From Kocuria salsicia (lineage in GTDB: Bacteria; Actinomycetota; Actinomycetes; Actinomycetales; Micrococcaceae): a DNA stretch of 64,000 bases. Positions 26,633 through 35,314 of the stretch are shown here, piece by piece (the first letter of the stretch is position 1; each line of letters starts with the position of its first letter). The DNA is taken from assembly GCF_007681555.1 (NCBI RefSeq), contig NZ_VELE01000004.1, forward strand, positions 62,001-126,000, written 5' to 3'. A model generated the notes under the pieces. The model was not told the DNA's origin and made no database searches. It saw nothing but the letters and a program-made list of their open reading frames with translations. Both the position numbers and the translations under genes were made by a program.

Positions 26633-27547
26633 TCAGGGCACCGCGGGCGAGGTCACCTCGAGGTCAGTGTAAGCAGCCTCGACCTCGACCGGGGTCCGGT
26701 ACCCCAGTCGTTCGTGGAGCCGAGCCGTGTTCCACCAGTGGACCCAGTCCAACGTCGCGATCTCCACCGCAGTAGCCGAGGGCCAGACGCGCTTGGAGTA
26801 GATGATCTCGGTCTTATAGAGACCATTGACCGTTTCTGCCAGGGCATTGTCGTAAGAATCCCCGACCGTACCGACCGAAGCAGTCACACCTGCAGCAATC
26901 AGCGCATCCGAGTAGGCCAGCGACACATATTGAGACCCTCGATCCGAGTGATGCGTCAAGCCAGAAGAATCCCGACGGGCACCAGTCGTCAATAATGCCT
27001 GTTCCAGAGCCAGAAGCGGCAGGCGATCTGTGTGCAGCGTTGAAGCGACCGACCAGCCGACGATCTTGCGGGTGCAGACATCCGTGATGAATGCGACATA
27101 GCAGAACCCCGACACGAGACGCACATAGGTGATGTCGGCGACCCAGAGCTCATGCGGAGCCGCGGCCGTGAAGTCGCGCTGGACCAGGTCCGGGCGATGA
27201 TCATCTGCCTGGGCTGGAGGGGTGGTGTTGGGCTTGCGGCCCCGGCGGACCCCGTGCAGCCCGGCGCTACGCATCAAACGAGCGACCTGATCGCGGCCCA
27301 GGTCCCAGCCTGCTCGGCGCATCGCATGCCACATCTTCCGCGCCCCGTAGACACCATAGTTCTGCGCATGGACGCGCTGTATTTCCGGGATCAATGATTG
27401 ATCACGCAGAGCACGAGCTGAGGACGGTCGAGTCTTCGCAGCCCGGTAGGCACGAGAGGTGATGAACCCACATTCTGTTTCGCGCATCACGCGGCAGATG
27501 GCCTCGACCCCGAAATCGTCGCGGTTCATGTCGATGAACCGGATCAT
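26633..27547 (-). CDS. IS3 transposase OrfB (integrase core)
   Basis: 304 residues. It starts at ATG 27547, overlapping the orfA stop by ATGA; the functional transposase of IS3 elements is normally an OrfAB fusion made by -1 frameshifting. The N-terminal helix-turn-helix region (YGVYGARKMWHAMRRAGWDL) is followed by the DDE core: Asp in WVADITYV, Asp in HHSDRGSQYVS and Glu in DNALAETVNGLYK. All look intact, so the element may be active. Confidence 0.92.
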   Translation of the reverse strand: MIRFIDMNRDDFGVEAICRVMRETECGFITSRAYRAAKTRPSSARALRDQSLIPEIQRVHAQNYGVYGARKMWHAMRRAGWDLGRDQVARLMRSAGLHGVRRGRKPNTTPPAQADDHRPDLVQRDFTAAAPHELWVADITYVRLVSGFCYVAFITDVCTRKIVGWSVASTLHTDRLPLLALEQALLTTGARRDSSGLTHHSDRGSQYVSLAYSDALIAAGVTASVGTVGDSYDNALAETVNGLYKTEIIYSKRVWPSATAVEIATLDWVHWWNTARLHERLGYRTPVEVEAAYTDLEVTSPAVP

Positions 27548-27867
27548 CTCGTCGTGGGGCGGTCGAGTTCCGCTGCGAAAAAAGCCGAGGCCTTTTTCAG
27601 GATCTCATTGGCGCGGCGGGCTTCGGCGAGTTCTCGACGCAGCCTGCGATTCTCTTCGCCCAGGCTCTCGTCAGTGGCGGGTGCCGGTGTCGCCTTGCTT
27701 GCTGTGATGGCTTGGTTGCACCAGGCGCGCAGGGTCTCGGGGCCACAGCCCAGCGACTCGGCCACGACTCGGATGGAGGCCGCGCGTGGTCCGCCCTCGG
27801 TGGCTTGGCGGTCGAAGACCATCCGCACGGCGCGTTCGCGGAACTCGGGGGTGAACTTCTTGGGCAT
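27544..27867 (-). CDS. IS3 transposase OrfA
   Basis: 107 residues from ATG 27867, with a GAAGGAGAATCGG ribosome binding region before it. It is a helix-turn-helix protein (FTPEFRERAVRMVFDRQ, then CGPETLRAWCNQ) with a C-terminal leucine-zipper-like coil (EENRRLRRELAEARRANEIL). A run of six T on the coding strand (GCT TTT TTC) shortly before the stop is a plausible -1 slippage site for making OrfAB. Confidence 0.9.
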   Translation of the reverse strand: MPKKFTPEFRERAVRMVFDRQATEGGPRAASIRVVAESLGCGPETLRAWCNQAITASKATPAPATDESLGEENRRLRRELAEARRANEILKKASAFFAAELDRPTTR

Positions 27868-27915
27868 GATCCGATTCTCCTTCAGGAAGCTCGGAACCAA
27901 ACCCAGGGCGCTTCA

Positions 27916-28211
27916 AACTCTCTCTGCCCGAAGCGTGGGCCATGTCCGAATCGCGCCTCACGGGAGCTTTTCCGCCGCTCGAGCCGACGACGTCGCTACC
28001 GGATTCCCTGACGCAACGGCAGCAACGCAACGTGGCCAAGGCATTGGCCCCCGTGATCGCGGGGACCGAGGACCAGGTTTTGAGCGCAATCAGTGAATTG
28101 CTCGTGCGTACCGGCGCGGACGAGATCATGAGCACCGCCTCGACCTTCGACACGACCGCGTTGTACACCTCTGATGCGCGGCTGGCCGCCGCCGTCGCCG
28201 CCACCTTGTGA
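27916..28211 (+). pseudogene. LLM-class flavin monooxygenase, C-terminal fragment
   Basis: Immediately beyond the IS3 end the frame reads LPEAWAMSESRLTGAFPPLE, later RNVAKALAPVIAGTEDQVL and LLVRTGADEIMSTASTFD, ending at 28211. This is the C-terminal part of luciferase-like monooxygenases. The N-terminal ~250 residues are missing. The internal ATG 27942 is not expected to be a true start. Shortly after, AAAGGACCGCAAGC and GTG 28259 could be the start of another lost gene, but the frame becomes antisense to the siroheme gene within ~16 codons. Confidence 0.7.
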
Positions 28212-28305
28212 GCGCCCAGACCTCACACCGGGACCTCCCAACGAAAGGACCGCAAGCGTGGAAGCGGGCGCCAAGGACGCAACCACGGCCACGGCCCCCG
28301 CTGTG

Positions 28306-30708
28306 TCACAGGCTCACGTTGGCCCGGAATCCCATCTTGGGGACCGTAAGGATCAGTTTGGGTTCCCCGGTGAGTTTTCGGATCCGGGATATGGCCATGT
28401 CGATGGCGTGGTCGCTGGGCGCCGCGGGCACTTCACGGCGGATGGACTGGCGAGTCACCAAGTCCCCTGCGGCCTGCATCACCACGCGTGTGATGTTGGC
28501 CAGGTGGGAGGGCAGTTCCACGCGGCGTTCCCCGCACAGCAGATGCGCGCCGCGCAGGGTGACCTGTCCGAACGGCGTGTGCGGCAGGTCCACGGTCTGT
28601 CTTTCCAGGTGGGTGGTCAGTGCCCGCACCAGGGACCCCATGCGGGGGCGGTCCGGGATCAGCGGTGTGATTCCCGCCCGCTGCAACGGCTCCGCGGTTA
28701 CGTGCCCCACGGCCACGCTGAGCGCACGGTGACGCAGTGCTTCGAGCAATGGCTCCATGGTCCCTTCCTTCTGGGCGCGTTCGAATAGTGCTTCCACCGC
28801 GGGGGCGGAGGTGAAGGTCACGGCGTTGACGTGTTCCTTGATGATTGCCAGCATCAGCTGGGAGACTGCGGCCACATCACGGGGCTGTTCCCATCGATAG
28901 GGCTGGACTACGGTCAGGCGCGCGCCGGCGCGTTCGAGGCGTTCCACGTGTGCGTGGTCCACGGCCCCGTGTTGTTGGAACACCACGTGTTTGTCGGCCA
29001 CGCCGCGGCTCAGTGCCAGGTCCACCAGGGAGCTCGTAGAATCCTGCGATGCAACCCCCTGCTCCACGAGCCCGAGGCTCTTGATGGCCCCACGGGCCTT
29101 GGCTCCGCGCACGAGGATGTCAGCGCCCTCGAGCGCCGCACACAGTTGGGATCGTGTTCCACCGGCCTCCGCAGCCTCGAACCATCCGCGCACACCGTGC
29201 CCCGTGGTGACCAGCAGCACCCCCGGTTTGTCCTCGATCACCTGGGCGGAGGCCTGGTGCAGCGTCTCGTCGTTCTCGGTGGGCACGATGCGCATGGTAG
29301 GCGCCTTGAGCACGGTGGCGCCGCGCCGTTCGAAAGCCTCCGCCTGGTCCTCGGCCCGGCGTGAGGCGGTCACAGCGATCACGAAGCCGGTCAGGGAATC
29401 CGACGGAGCCACGAGCACCTTCTCGCTCGCCTTGACCGTCGACGACGCCGTCCCAGGTTCCTCCTGAATCCGACCATCGCGAATCCCCCGGCCCGGGATC
29501 CCGCCGTCCCGAATTTCGGCTGCGGGTTCCGCGGTGGGCCCGCGTGTGAGCGGAGACTTCAGTGGCTCAGACTCTTCTGAGCGCTCGTTTGAAACTCTCT
29601 CGATCAACCGCGCGAGGTCATCGCCCAGTTCGACCACGTGCCCCAGCACGACGATCGCAGGGGAGCTCACTCCCTCGTCGGATACCACACGCGCAATGGA
29701 GCGCGCTGCGGATGCAAAGACCCGCTGCCGCTGTGTGGAACCCTTTTCGACCACCGCGGCGGGCAATTCCGGATCCAGGCCGTGCTTCACCAGACCGGCC
29801 ATGAGCTCGGGCAGGTGCGCCAACCCCATGAGCACCACCAGGGTGCCGCCCACCTTGACCAGGCCTTCCAGCTCGTCGGGAGCGGGCACCTCATGACCGG
29901 AGATCACGGTGAAGGAGCGGTTGATGCCGCGGCACGTGACCGGGATACCGGCAGCCGCGGGCACCGCGATACTCGAACTGATCCCGGAGACCACAGTGAC
30001 CTCGATGCCCTCCCCCTGCAGGGTCCGCCGTTCCTCGGCGCCGCGTCCGAACACGAACGGGTCCCCGCCCTTGAAACGCACCACACACGCCCCGGCGCGG
30101 GCGAACTCCACCAGGGCCCGTTCAATCAAGTATTGGGGCATCTTGTGATGGCCGGGGTCCTTACCCACGTTCACCAGCAGGGCTCCCGGGCACAGTTGCT
30201 CGAGCACCGCGGTGGGTGCCAGTTTGTCGTAGAGCACCACGTCCGCCCGCATCAGGTGCTGCCGGGCCGCCTCCGTCATCAACTGCGGGTCACCGGGACC
30301 ACCACCCACCAGGGCCACACCGGGCCTGCCCGAGCGCAGGGTCGAGAACGGTTTGCCGTGCCTCCTGCTCAAGGCACGCCACCGCTTGGTCTCCGCGGCG
30401 TCGTCGGCGGCGCACACCACGGCCGCGGCACCGGACGCTGCAGCGTCGGCGTCGAAGTCCGCGGCCTCCGCGCCCACGAAGGTGCAGGCTTCCAACGCGG
30501 TGCGCACCGATTCCCGGGCCGGGTCCGCTTTCACACCCAGCCGCCGGGCCACCCTAGCCAGCGCATCCCCGCGGGCACACAGTTGCTCCGCGGTGCCCGC
30601 AACGCTCACCCTGGCACCGGCGCGGATCAGCCGGGCGACCTCCAGCGGCGCGGCCGGGCCGGTTCCCACGAGCAGGACCGGACAACCGTTCCAGTCGAAA
30701 TCACTCAT
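28306..30708 (-). CDS. Fused uroporphyrinogen-III methyltransferase / uroporphyrinogen-III synthase / winged-helix protein
   Basis: 800 residues, apparently four parts. Residues ~1-125 are a Rossmann-like CysG N-terminal (precorrin-2 dehydrogenase-like) segment with VLLVGTGPAAPLEVARLI. Residues ~129-370 are the SAM-dependent CobA/SUMT domain (VALVGGGPGDP; VVRFKGGDPFVFGRGAEE). After a charged linker with repeated RDGxIxxxGIRDG, residues ~440-690 are a HemD-like domain (FVIAVTASRRAEDQAEAFER). Residues ~700-800 are an OmpR/PhoB-type winged helix (DHAIDMAISRIRKLTGEPKL). It would make precorrin-2/siroheme for NirB. It is the last gene of the nitrate operon, overlapping nirB by 4 bases (ATGA). Confidence 0.85.
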   Translation of the reverse strand: MSDFDWNGCPVLLVGTGPAAPLEVARLIRAGARVSVAGTAEQLCARGDALARVARRLGVKADPARESVRTALEACTFVGAEAADFDADAAASGAAAVVCAADDAAETKRWRALSRRHGKPFSTLRSGRPGVALVGGGPGDPQLMTEAARQHLMRADVVLYDKLAPTAVLEQLCPGALLVNVGKDPGHHKMPQYLIERALVEFARAGACVVRFKGGDPFVFGRGAEERRTLQGEGIEVTVVSGISSSIAVPAAAGIPVTCRGINRSFTVISGHEVPAPDELEGLVKVGGTLVVLMGLAHLPELMAGLVKHGLDPELPAAVVEKGSTQRQRVFASAARSIARVVSDEGVSSPAIVVLGHVVELGDDLARLIERVSNERSEESEPLKSPLTRGPTAEPAAEIRDGGIPGRGIRDGRIQEEPGTASSTVKASEKVLVAPSDSLTGFVIAVTASRRAEDQAEAFERRGATVLKAPTMRIVPTENDETLHQASAQVIEDKPGVLLVTTGHGVRGWFEAAEAGGTRSQLCAALEGADILVRGAKARGAIKSLGLVEQGVASQDSTSSLVDLALSRGVADKHVVFQQHGAVDHAHVERLERAGARLTVVQPYRWEQPRDVAAVSQLMLAIIKEHVNAVTFTSAPAVEALFERAQKEGTMEPLLEALRHRALSVAVGHVTAEPLQRAGITPLIPDRPRMGSLVRALTTHLERQTVDLPHTPFGQVTLRGAHLLCGERRVELPSHLANITRVVMQAAGDLVTRQSIRREVPAAPSDHAIDMAISRIRKLTGEPKLILTVPKMGFRANVSL

Positions 30709-33287
30709 GCACCGATCCCGATGGTCGGCACGGAGATCATCACGCGCTCACCGGCGGTCGCCGGACGCACCTGCCCGCGCTCGGGCACCTGCACGATGGT
30801 CTCGTCCGTTGCCTGCGGGTCATTGATGAACGGCGTGAAACGCGCCAGCTTCACCGGGTCGTTGAGGGTTTCGGCCCACTCATCGCGGTAGTCGGCCACT
30901 AGATCGCCCATGGCCGATTCCAGTTCGTCGCAGATCCCCAGCGAGTCCTCCAGGATTACCTCGCGGAGATGGTCCATGCCGCCCTCCAAGGACTCGACCC
31001 ACGGTGCGGTGCGCTGCAGCCGCTCGGCGGAGCGGATGTAATACATGAAGAACCGGTCGATGACCTTGACCAGCATCCTGTCATCGACGTCGCTCACGAG
31101 CAGTTCCGCATGCCGGGGGGTGAACCCGCCGTTACCGCCCACGTAGACGTTCCAGCCCTTGTCCGTGGCGATCACCCCCACGTCCTTGCCGCGCGCCTCG
31201 GCGCACTCACGGGCGCACCCGGAGACGCCGATCTTGAGCTTGTGCGGGCTACGCAGTCCGCGGTATCGGTTCTCCAAATGCACGGCCATGCCCACGGAAT
31301 CCTGCACGCCGTAGCGGCACCACGCCGAACCCACGCAGGACTTGACCGCGCGCAGCGACTTTCCGTAGGCCTGACCGGATTCCATGCCCGCGTCGATCAG
31401 CCGCTGCCAGATTTGCGGTAACTGCTCCAAGCGCGCGCCCAACAGGTCGATACGCTGAGCACCGGTGATCTTGGTGTAGAGGTTGAACTCCTTGGCCACC
31501 TGGGCGATCACCGCGAGCTTCTCGGGGGTGATTTCGCCCCCGGGGATGCGCGGGACCACTGAATACGTGCCGTCTTTCTGCATGTTGGCCAGAGCACGGT
31601 CGTTGGTGTCCTGCAGTCCGTCGCGGCCGCCGTCCAACACGTGCTCGTGGAAGGCGGTGGCCAGAATGTTGGCGACAACCGGCTTGCAGATGTCGCAACC
31701 GCGGCCTGTCCCGATTTTCTCGATGACTTGGGTGAAGCTCGTCAGGCGGGACAACCTGATGGCCTCGAACAGCTCGGGACGGGACAGTTCGAAGTGCTCG
31801 CACAGTCTTTTGGAAATTTCGAGACCGGCGCCTTCCATTTCCTTGGTCATGATCTTGCCGACCAGTCCCACACACGATCCGCACTGCGTCCCGGCCTTGG
31901 AACACTTCTTGACCGAGGCCAGGTCGTGGCAGCCCTGACCCACGGCCTGCTTGATCTCGTGCACGGTCACGTTGTTGCACGAACACGCCACCAGATCGTC
32001 GGGCATTTCCGCGTCGGGAACGTCGCCACCGCCGGAAAGATAGGCCTTGGGCGCTCCGGGCAGTTGGCGGCCCAGCAGCGCGCGCAGGCTCGCGTACGGT
32101 TCCGCGTCCCCCACGAACACCCCGCCCAGCAGGGTCCTGGCGTCGTCGGAAAGGACGAGTTTCTGGTAGACGCCCTCGACCGGGTCGGACATGACCACGT
32201 CCAGGGTCCCGCTCTTCCGGGACAGCGAGTCGCCGAAGGAGGCCACGTCCAGGCCGTGGAGCTTGAGCTTGGTGGCGTCGTCGATCTCGGTGAATTCGTC
32301 GTCACCGCCGGTCAACTGCGCGGCCACCACCTCGGCCATGGCGTTGGCCGGTGCCACGAGGCCCACGCACGTTCCGTCGAAGCTGGCTACCTCACCGATC
32401 GCCCAGATCCCGGGGGTCGCGGTGCGGCACGCGGTGTCGATGGGCACGCCACCGTTGGGCGCGGTCTCCAAACCGGCGTCGCGGGCCAGCTCGTCACGGG
32501 GCGTGATGCCAATGGCCCACACCACGAGGTCTGCCTCGATCAGATCCTCGCCCACCGCCACCCCGCCCACGGTGGACGGGTCCGCGGCGGCGGGCAGCAC
32601 CGCGCTGGGGCGCTGTCCCAGGTGTAATTCGATCCCGCGCTGCTCGATGGCCCGGTTCAGGGTCCGCCCGCCGCCCTCGTCCAGTTGCGAGGACATCAGC
32701 CAGTCCCGCGAATGCACCAGATGGGTTTCGAACCCGTACTTGACCAACCCGCCGGCGGCCTCGAGACCCAGCAGTCCGCCGCCGATCACCACGGCCTGGG
32801 GCGGCTTCTCGGGGCCGCGGGCGCTACTGAGGGCCTCAACGTTGGCCCGCATCCGATCGACATCGTTCACGGTGCGGTAGACGTAGACTCCGGCCAGGTC
32901 ATTGCCGGGCAACGGAGGCATGGTGGCGGCCGAACCGGTCGCGAGCACTAATTCGTCGTAGGCTAGTTCCGTCTCACCGTTGACGTGCACGCTCTTGCGC
33001 TCCGGGTCGATGCTGTTGACCCACGCATTGGTGACCAGGTGGGTCCGTTCGTTCCACATACCCACGTTGGTGAGGCTCAGATCGTGATCCGGGTCCCAGT
33101 GCTTGGCCAAGTTGACGCGGTCGTAGGGAGCCACGCTTTCTTCTCCCAGGACGACGACGTCGCTGCGGTCGCCGCGCCCGCGCAGGGCCGTGACGAAGCG
33201 GTGTGCTGCGGGCCCCGCGCCGACCACCACGACCCTGCGTTCAGACACGGAGGTCGGGAGGTCGCGGATGTTGATGAGTTCGGGCAT
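30705..33287 (-). CDS. nirB: Assimilatory nitrite reductase [NAD(P)H] large subunit
   Basis: 860 residues. It reduces nitrite to ammonium in the cytoplasm using NAD(P)H, FAD, iron-sulfur clusters and siroheme. The N-terminal FAD/NAD domains (VVVVGAGPAAHRFVTAL; AVVIGGGLLGLEAAGGL) are followed by a BFD-like [2Fe-2S] domain near residues 433-475 (CSCNNVTVHEIKQAV, then CSKAGTQCGSC). The sulfite/nitrite reductase halves carry the siroheme-[4Fe-4S] ligands as C-x5-C in KSCVGSAWCRYG and C-x3-C in SGCARECAEA. It lies 102 bases after nirD and overlaps the downstream siroheme gene. Confidence 0.95.
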   Translation of the reverse strand: MPELINIRDLPTSVSERRVVVVGAGPAAHRFVTALRGRGDRSDVVVLGEESVAPYDRVNLAKHWDPDHDLSLTNVGMWNERTHLVTNAWVNSIDPERKSVHVNGETELAYDELVLATGSAATMPPLPGNDLAGVYVYRTVNDVDRMRANVEALSSARGPEKPPQAVVIGGGLLGLEAAGGLVKYGFETHLVHSRDWLMSSQLDEGGGRTLNRAIEQRGIELHLGQRPSAVLPAAADPSTVGGVAVGEDLIEADLVVWAIGITPRDELARDAGLETAPNGGVPIDTACRTATPGIWAIGEVASFDGTCVGLVAPANAMAEVVAAQLTGGDDEFTEIDDATKLKLHGLDVASFGDSLSRKSGTLDVVMSDPVEGVYQKLVLSDDARTLLGGVFVGDAEPYASLRALLGRQLPGAPKAYLSGGGDVPDAEMPDDLVACSCNNVTVHEIKQAVGQGCHDLASVKKCSKAGTQCGSCVGLVGKIMTKEMEGAGLEISKRLCEHFELSRPELFEAIRLSRLTSFTQVIEKIGTGRGCDICKPVVANILATAFHEHVLDGGRDGLQDTNDRALANMQKDGTYSVVPRIPGGEITPEKLAVIAQVAKEFNLYTKITGAQRIDLLGARLEQLPQIWQRLIDAGMESGQAYGKSLRAVKSCVGSAWCRYGVQDSVGMAVHLENRYRGLRSPHKLKIGVSGCARECAEARGKDVGVIATDKGWNVYVGGNGGFTPRHAELLVSDVDDRMLVKVIDRFFMYYIRSAERLQRTAPWVESLEGGMDHLREVILEDSLGICDELESAMGDLVADYRDEWAETLNDPVKLARFTPFINDPQATDETIVQVPERGQVRPATAGERVMISVPTIGIGA

Positions 33288-33389
33288 GGGGTTCTCCTAG
33301 GAGTTGGAACGTGTCTCCACGGTAGAAATCGAATGTCACCCGGCCGTTGTCACTTTCTTACGGCCGTGTAAATTGCGCCTGCGTCGGAC

Positions 33390-33761
33390 CTAGAAATCCA
33401 GGCCGACCTGGATGATTCCGTCGACCACTCGAACGGGGTAGGTCTCCACGGACAGCTCGTCATTGGTCAGGCACTCACCGGTCTCCAGGTTGAAGACCGC
33501 CTTGAGCAGGGGCGAGGCAATGGTGGGGACGCCACCGGATTCGCCGACAATCCCGCGGGAGAGCACGGAGGCACCGGTGTCCGGGTCCACGTTGGAGCTC
33601 GCGTACAGCCGGTCGTTCCAGGTCCGGTACAGGGCGATGTGGCGGCCCTTGAGCAGGGCGGCCGCGCCGACGTCACGTTCCAGACGGTGTTCTTCGACCA
33701 CGGGGGTCCAGGTGAGGGTTTCGACGGCGGTGGAGTGGGTCTTGCGAGTCAGAACGGTCAT
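33390..33761 (-). CDS. nirD: Nitrite reductase small subunit
   Basis: 123 residues from ATG 33761. A Rieske-like NirD fold without cluster-binding residues, as is usual for NirD: LLKGRHIALYRTWNDRLYA, then PLLKAVFNLETGECL. It partners NirB in the nitrite reductase complex. It lies 50 bases after the electron-transfer subunit gene and before nirB; the small subunit preceding the large one is the reverse of the enteric order. Confidence 0.92.
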   Translation of the reverse strand: MTVLTRKTHSTAVETLTWTPVVEEHRLERDVGAAALLKGRHIALYRTWNDRLYASSNVDPDTGASVLSRGIVGESGGVPTIASPLLKAVFNLETGECLTNDELSVETYPVRVVDGIIQVGLDF

Positions 33762-33811
33762 GGCGGTTCTCCTTGGCGACTGTGGTGCATACAAGTGGTC
33801 GGTGTGGCGGC

Positions 33812-35314
33812 TCAGGCTGCCATGGCTTGGGAGACCACGGATTCGAGTTTGTCCTTGCACCCGCCGCAACCGGTGCCGGCGCGGGAACATTTGGAGACTT
33901 CGGCCACGGTGGTGGCTCCGGCGGACACGGCCTGCTGAATGGGTGCCAGGGCCACCCCCGCACACCGGCAGATGATGGACTCCGGGGTCAGTTCCGGTGC
34001 GGTATCCGCGCCGCTCGGGGTGTCCGCGGCAAGCAACACGGAAGGGTCACCCGGGGCGGCACCGGATCGTTCGAACAGCATGGCCAGTTCGGCACCGGCC
34101 TCCGGCGCCCCCAGAGCCACGAATCCGAGGATGTTCCGATCGCGCGAGACCACCTTGAGGTAACGCCCGGTGCGTGGGTCCTCCCAGGTGGCCACGTCGA
34201 CTCTCGGCTGCTCGAAGGCTCGAGCGTGCACCGAGCCCGCAGCGGTGAGGCTCACGGCCTGCGACTTCATGGTGATCAGTTGCGACACCTGTGAAGGAAC
34301 GCGGTTGTGGGTGCCGTCCAGAATGTCCGCCAGGGCTTGCGCCTGCTGCCACCCCGGGCCGATCAGCCCGCTCGGGGCGGAATCCTGGTAGTCGATAGCC
34401 ATACATTCTGGGCACACGGGATTGCTGCACAGCACCTCCGCGCAGTCACCGATCGCGTAGATGTTCGAGGTGCCGTGGACCCGCAACTGATGATCGACCA
34501 AAATCCCACGATGGGTCGGTAGCCGCACCTTCTTGGCCCACTCGGTACGGGGCTGCGCTCCGATGGCCGGAATCAACGCGCCGGCTTCTCGCACGGTTCC
34601 ATCGTCCAAGACGACCCCCGTGAAGCGACCACCCTCACTGCGCACGCCGTTGATGCCCCCGGGGATCACCTGGATACCGGCCTGCCTCAGCACGTGGGCC
34701 AGCATTCGGCTGGCGTCAGGATCCAGCTGCCGCGGCATCAGGTCCTGCCCACGGTGGATCAAGCTCACCTGCACTCCGTGCTCGACAAGGTTGAGCGCAA
34801 GCTCGATCCCCAGAATCCCACCGCCGAGGACCAGGACATCCTGGCCCGTCTCGACCACCTCGCGTAACCGCCGAGCGTCGGACATGTCCCGCAAGGGGTG
34901 CACTCCGGGTAGGGGGATGGAATCCAGGTGGCACGGATCCGTGTCCAGAACGTCCAATCCGGGGACCCGCGGCAGAACGGCGCGCGCTCCGGTGGCGAAG
35001 ATCAGATCGTCAAAGGAGATCAACCGGTCATCAGTGGTGTGAAGGTACTGCCCGTCCAAGGAAATGTCGCTGAGCGTGGTACCCGTGAGGAACGTTACCC
35101 CCTCCGGGAAGTTGGTCTCATCGCACGCGAGGTCCAGGTCTTGCGGGGTGCTATGCCCGGTGACCAGGTTGGCCAGCAGGATGCGGTTGTAGGCACCTTC
35201 CGGCTCGCTCCCGATCACGCACACGTGCACCCGGCTCTGGGCAAGGGGTTCCTCGAGTTCTTCGATCAGGCGGGCGGCCACCGGGCCGAAACCGATGATG
35301 ACTATGCGACGCAC
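33812..35314 (-). CDS. Assimilatory nitrate reductase electron-transfer flavoprotein (NasB/NasC-like)
   Basis: 500 residues from GTG 35314; AGGAGG sits 5 bases upstream inside the end of nasA, and the genes overlap by 13 bases. The FAD domain starts RRIVIIGFGPVAARLIEEL, the NAD domain has VLVLGGGILGIELALNLVEHG, and the FAD Asp motif is IYAIGDCAEV. The C-terminal ~60 residues are a BFD-like [2Fe-2S] domain (ESIICRCAGV, then SKCSRAGTGCGGCKDKL). It should pass electrons from NAD(P)H to NasA. The N-terminal part resembles NirB, from which such subunits are thought to derive. Confidence 0.85.
   Translation of the reverse strand: MRRIVIIGFGPVAARLIEELEEPLAQSRVHVCVIGSEPEGAYNRILLANLVTGHSTPQDLDLACDETNFPEGVTFLTGTTLSDISLDGQYLHTTDDRLISFDDLIFATGARAVLPRVPGLDVLDTDPCHLDSIPLPGVHPLRDMSDARRLREVVETGQDVLVLGGGILGIELALNLVEHGVQVSLIHRGQDLMPRQLDPDASRMLAHVLRQAGIQVIPGGINGVRSEGGRFTGVVLDDGTVREAGALIPAIGAQPRTEWAKKVRLPTHRGILVDHQLRVHGTSNIYAIGDCAEVLCSNPVCPECMAIDYQDSAPSGLIGPGWQQAQALADILDGTHNRVPSQVSQLITMKSQAVSLTAAGSVHARAFEQPRVDVATWEDPRTGRYLKVVSRDRNILGFVALGAPEAGAELAMLFERSGAAPGDPSVLLAADTPSGADTAPELTPESIICRCAGVALAPIQQAVSAGATTVAEVSKCSRAGTGCGGCKDKLESVVSQAMAA

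Larger units (their letters stand above)
26606..27915 (-). mobile_element. IS3-family insertion sequence, complete (1310 bp)
   Basis: Terminal inverted repeats TGAAGCGCCCTGGGTTT at 26606 and its complement ending at 27915, continuing imperfectly through GTTCCGAG. It carries overlapping orfA and orfB on the minus strand. The two flanks belong to different broken genes and show no 3-bp duplication, so this copy has taken part in a deletion or rearrangement. A partial second copy lies at 39019-39334 in the opposite orientation. Confidence 0.9.

Noticed and set aside
33288-33389. Second GlnR-type box between nirD and nirB
   Set aside because: TTTACAC and GTGAC-like half sites are present but the spacing does not fit GTnAC-N6-GnAAC.
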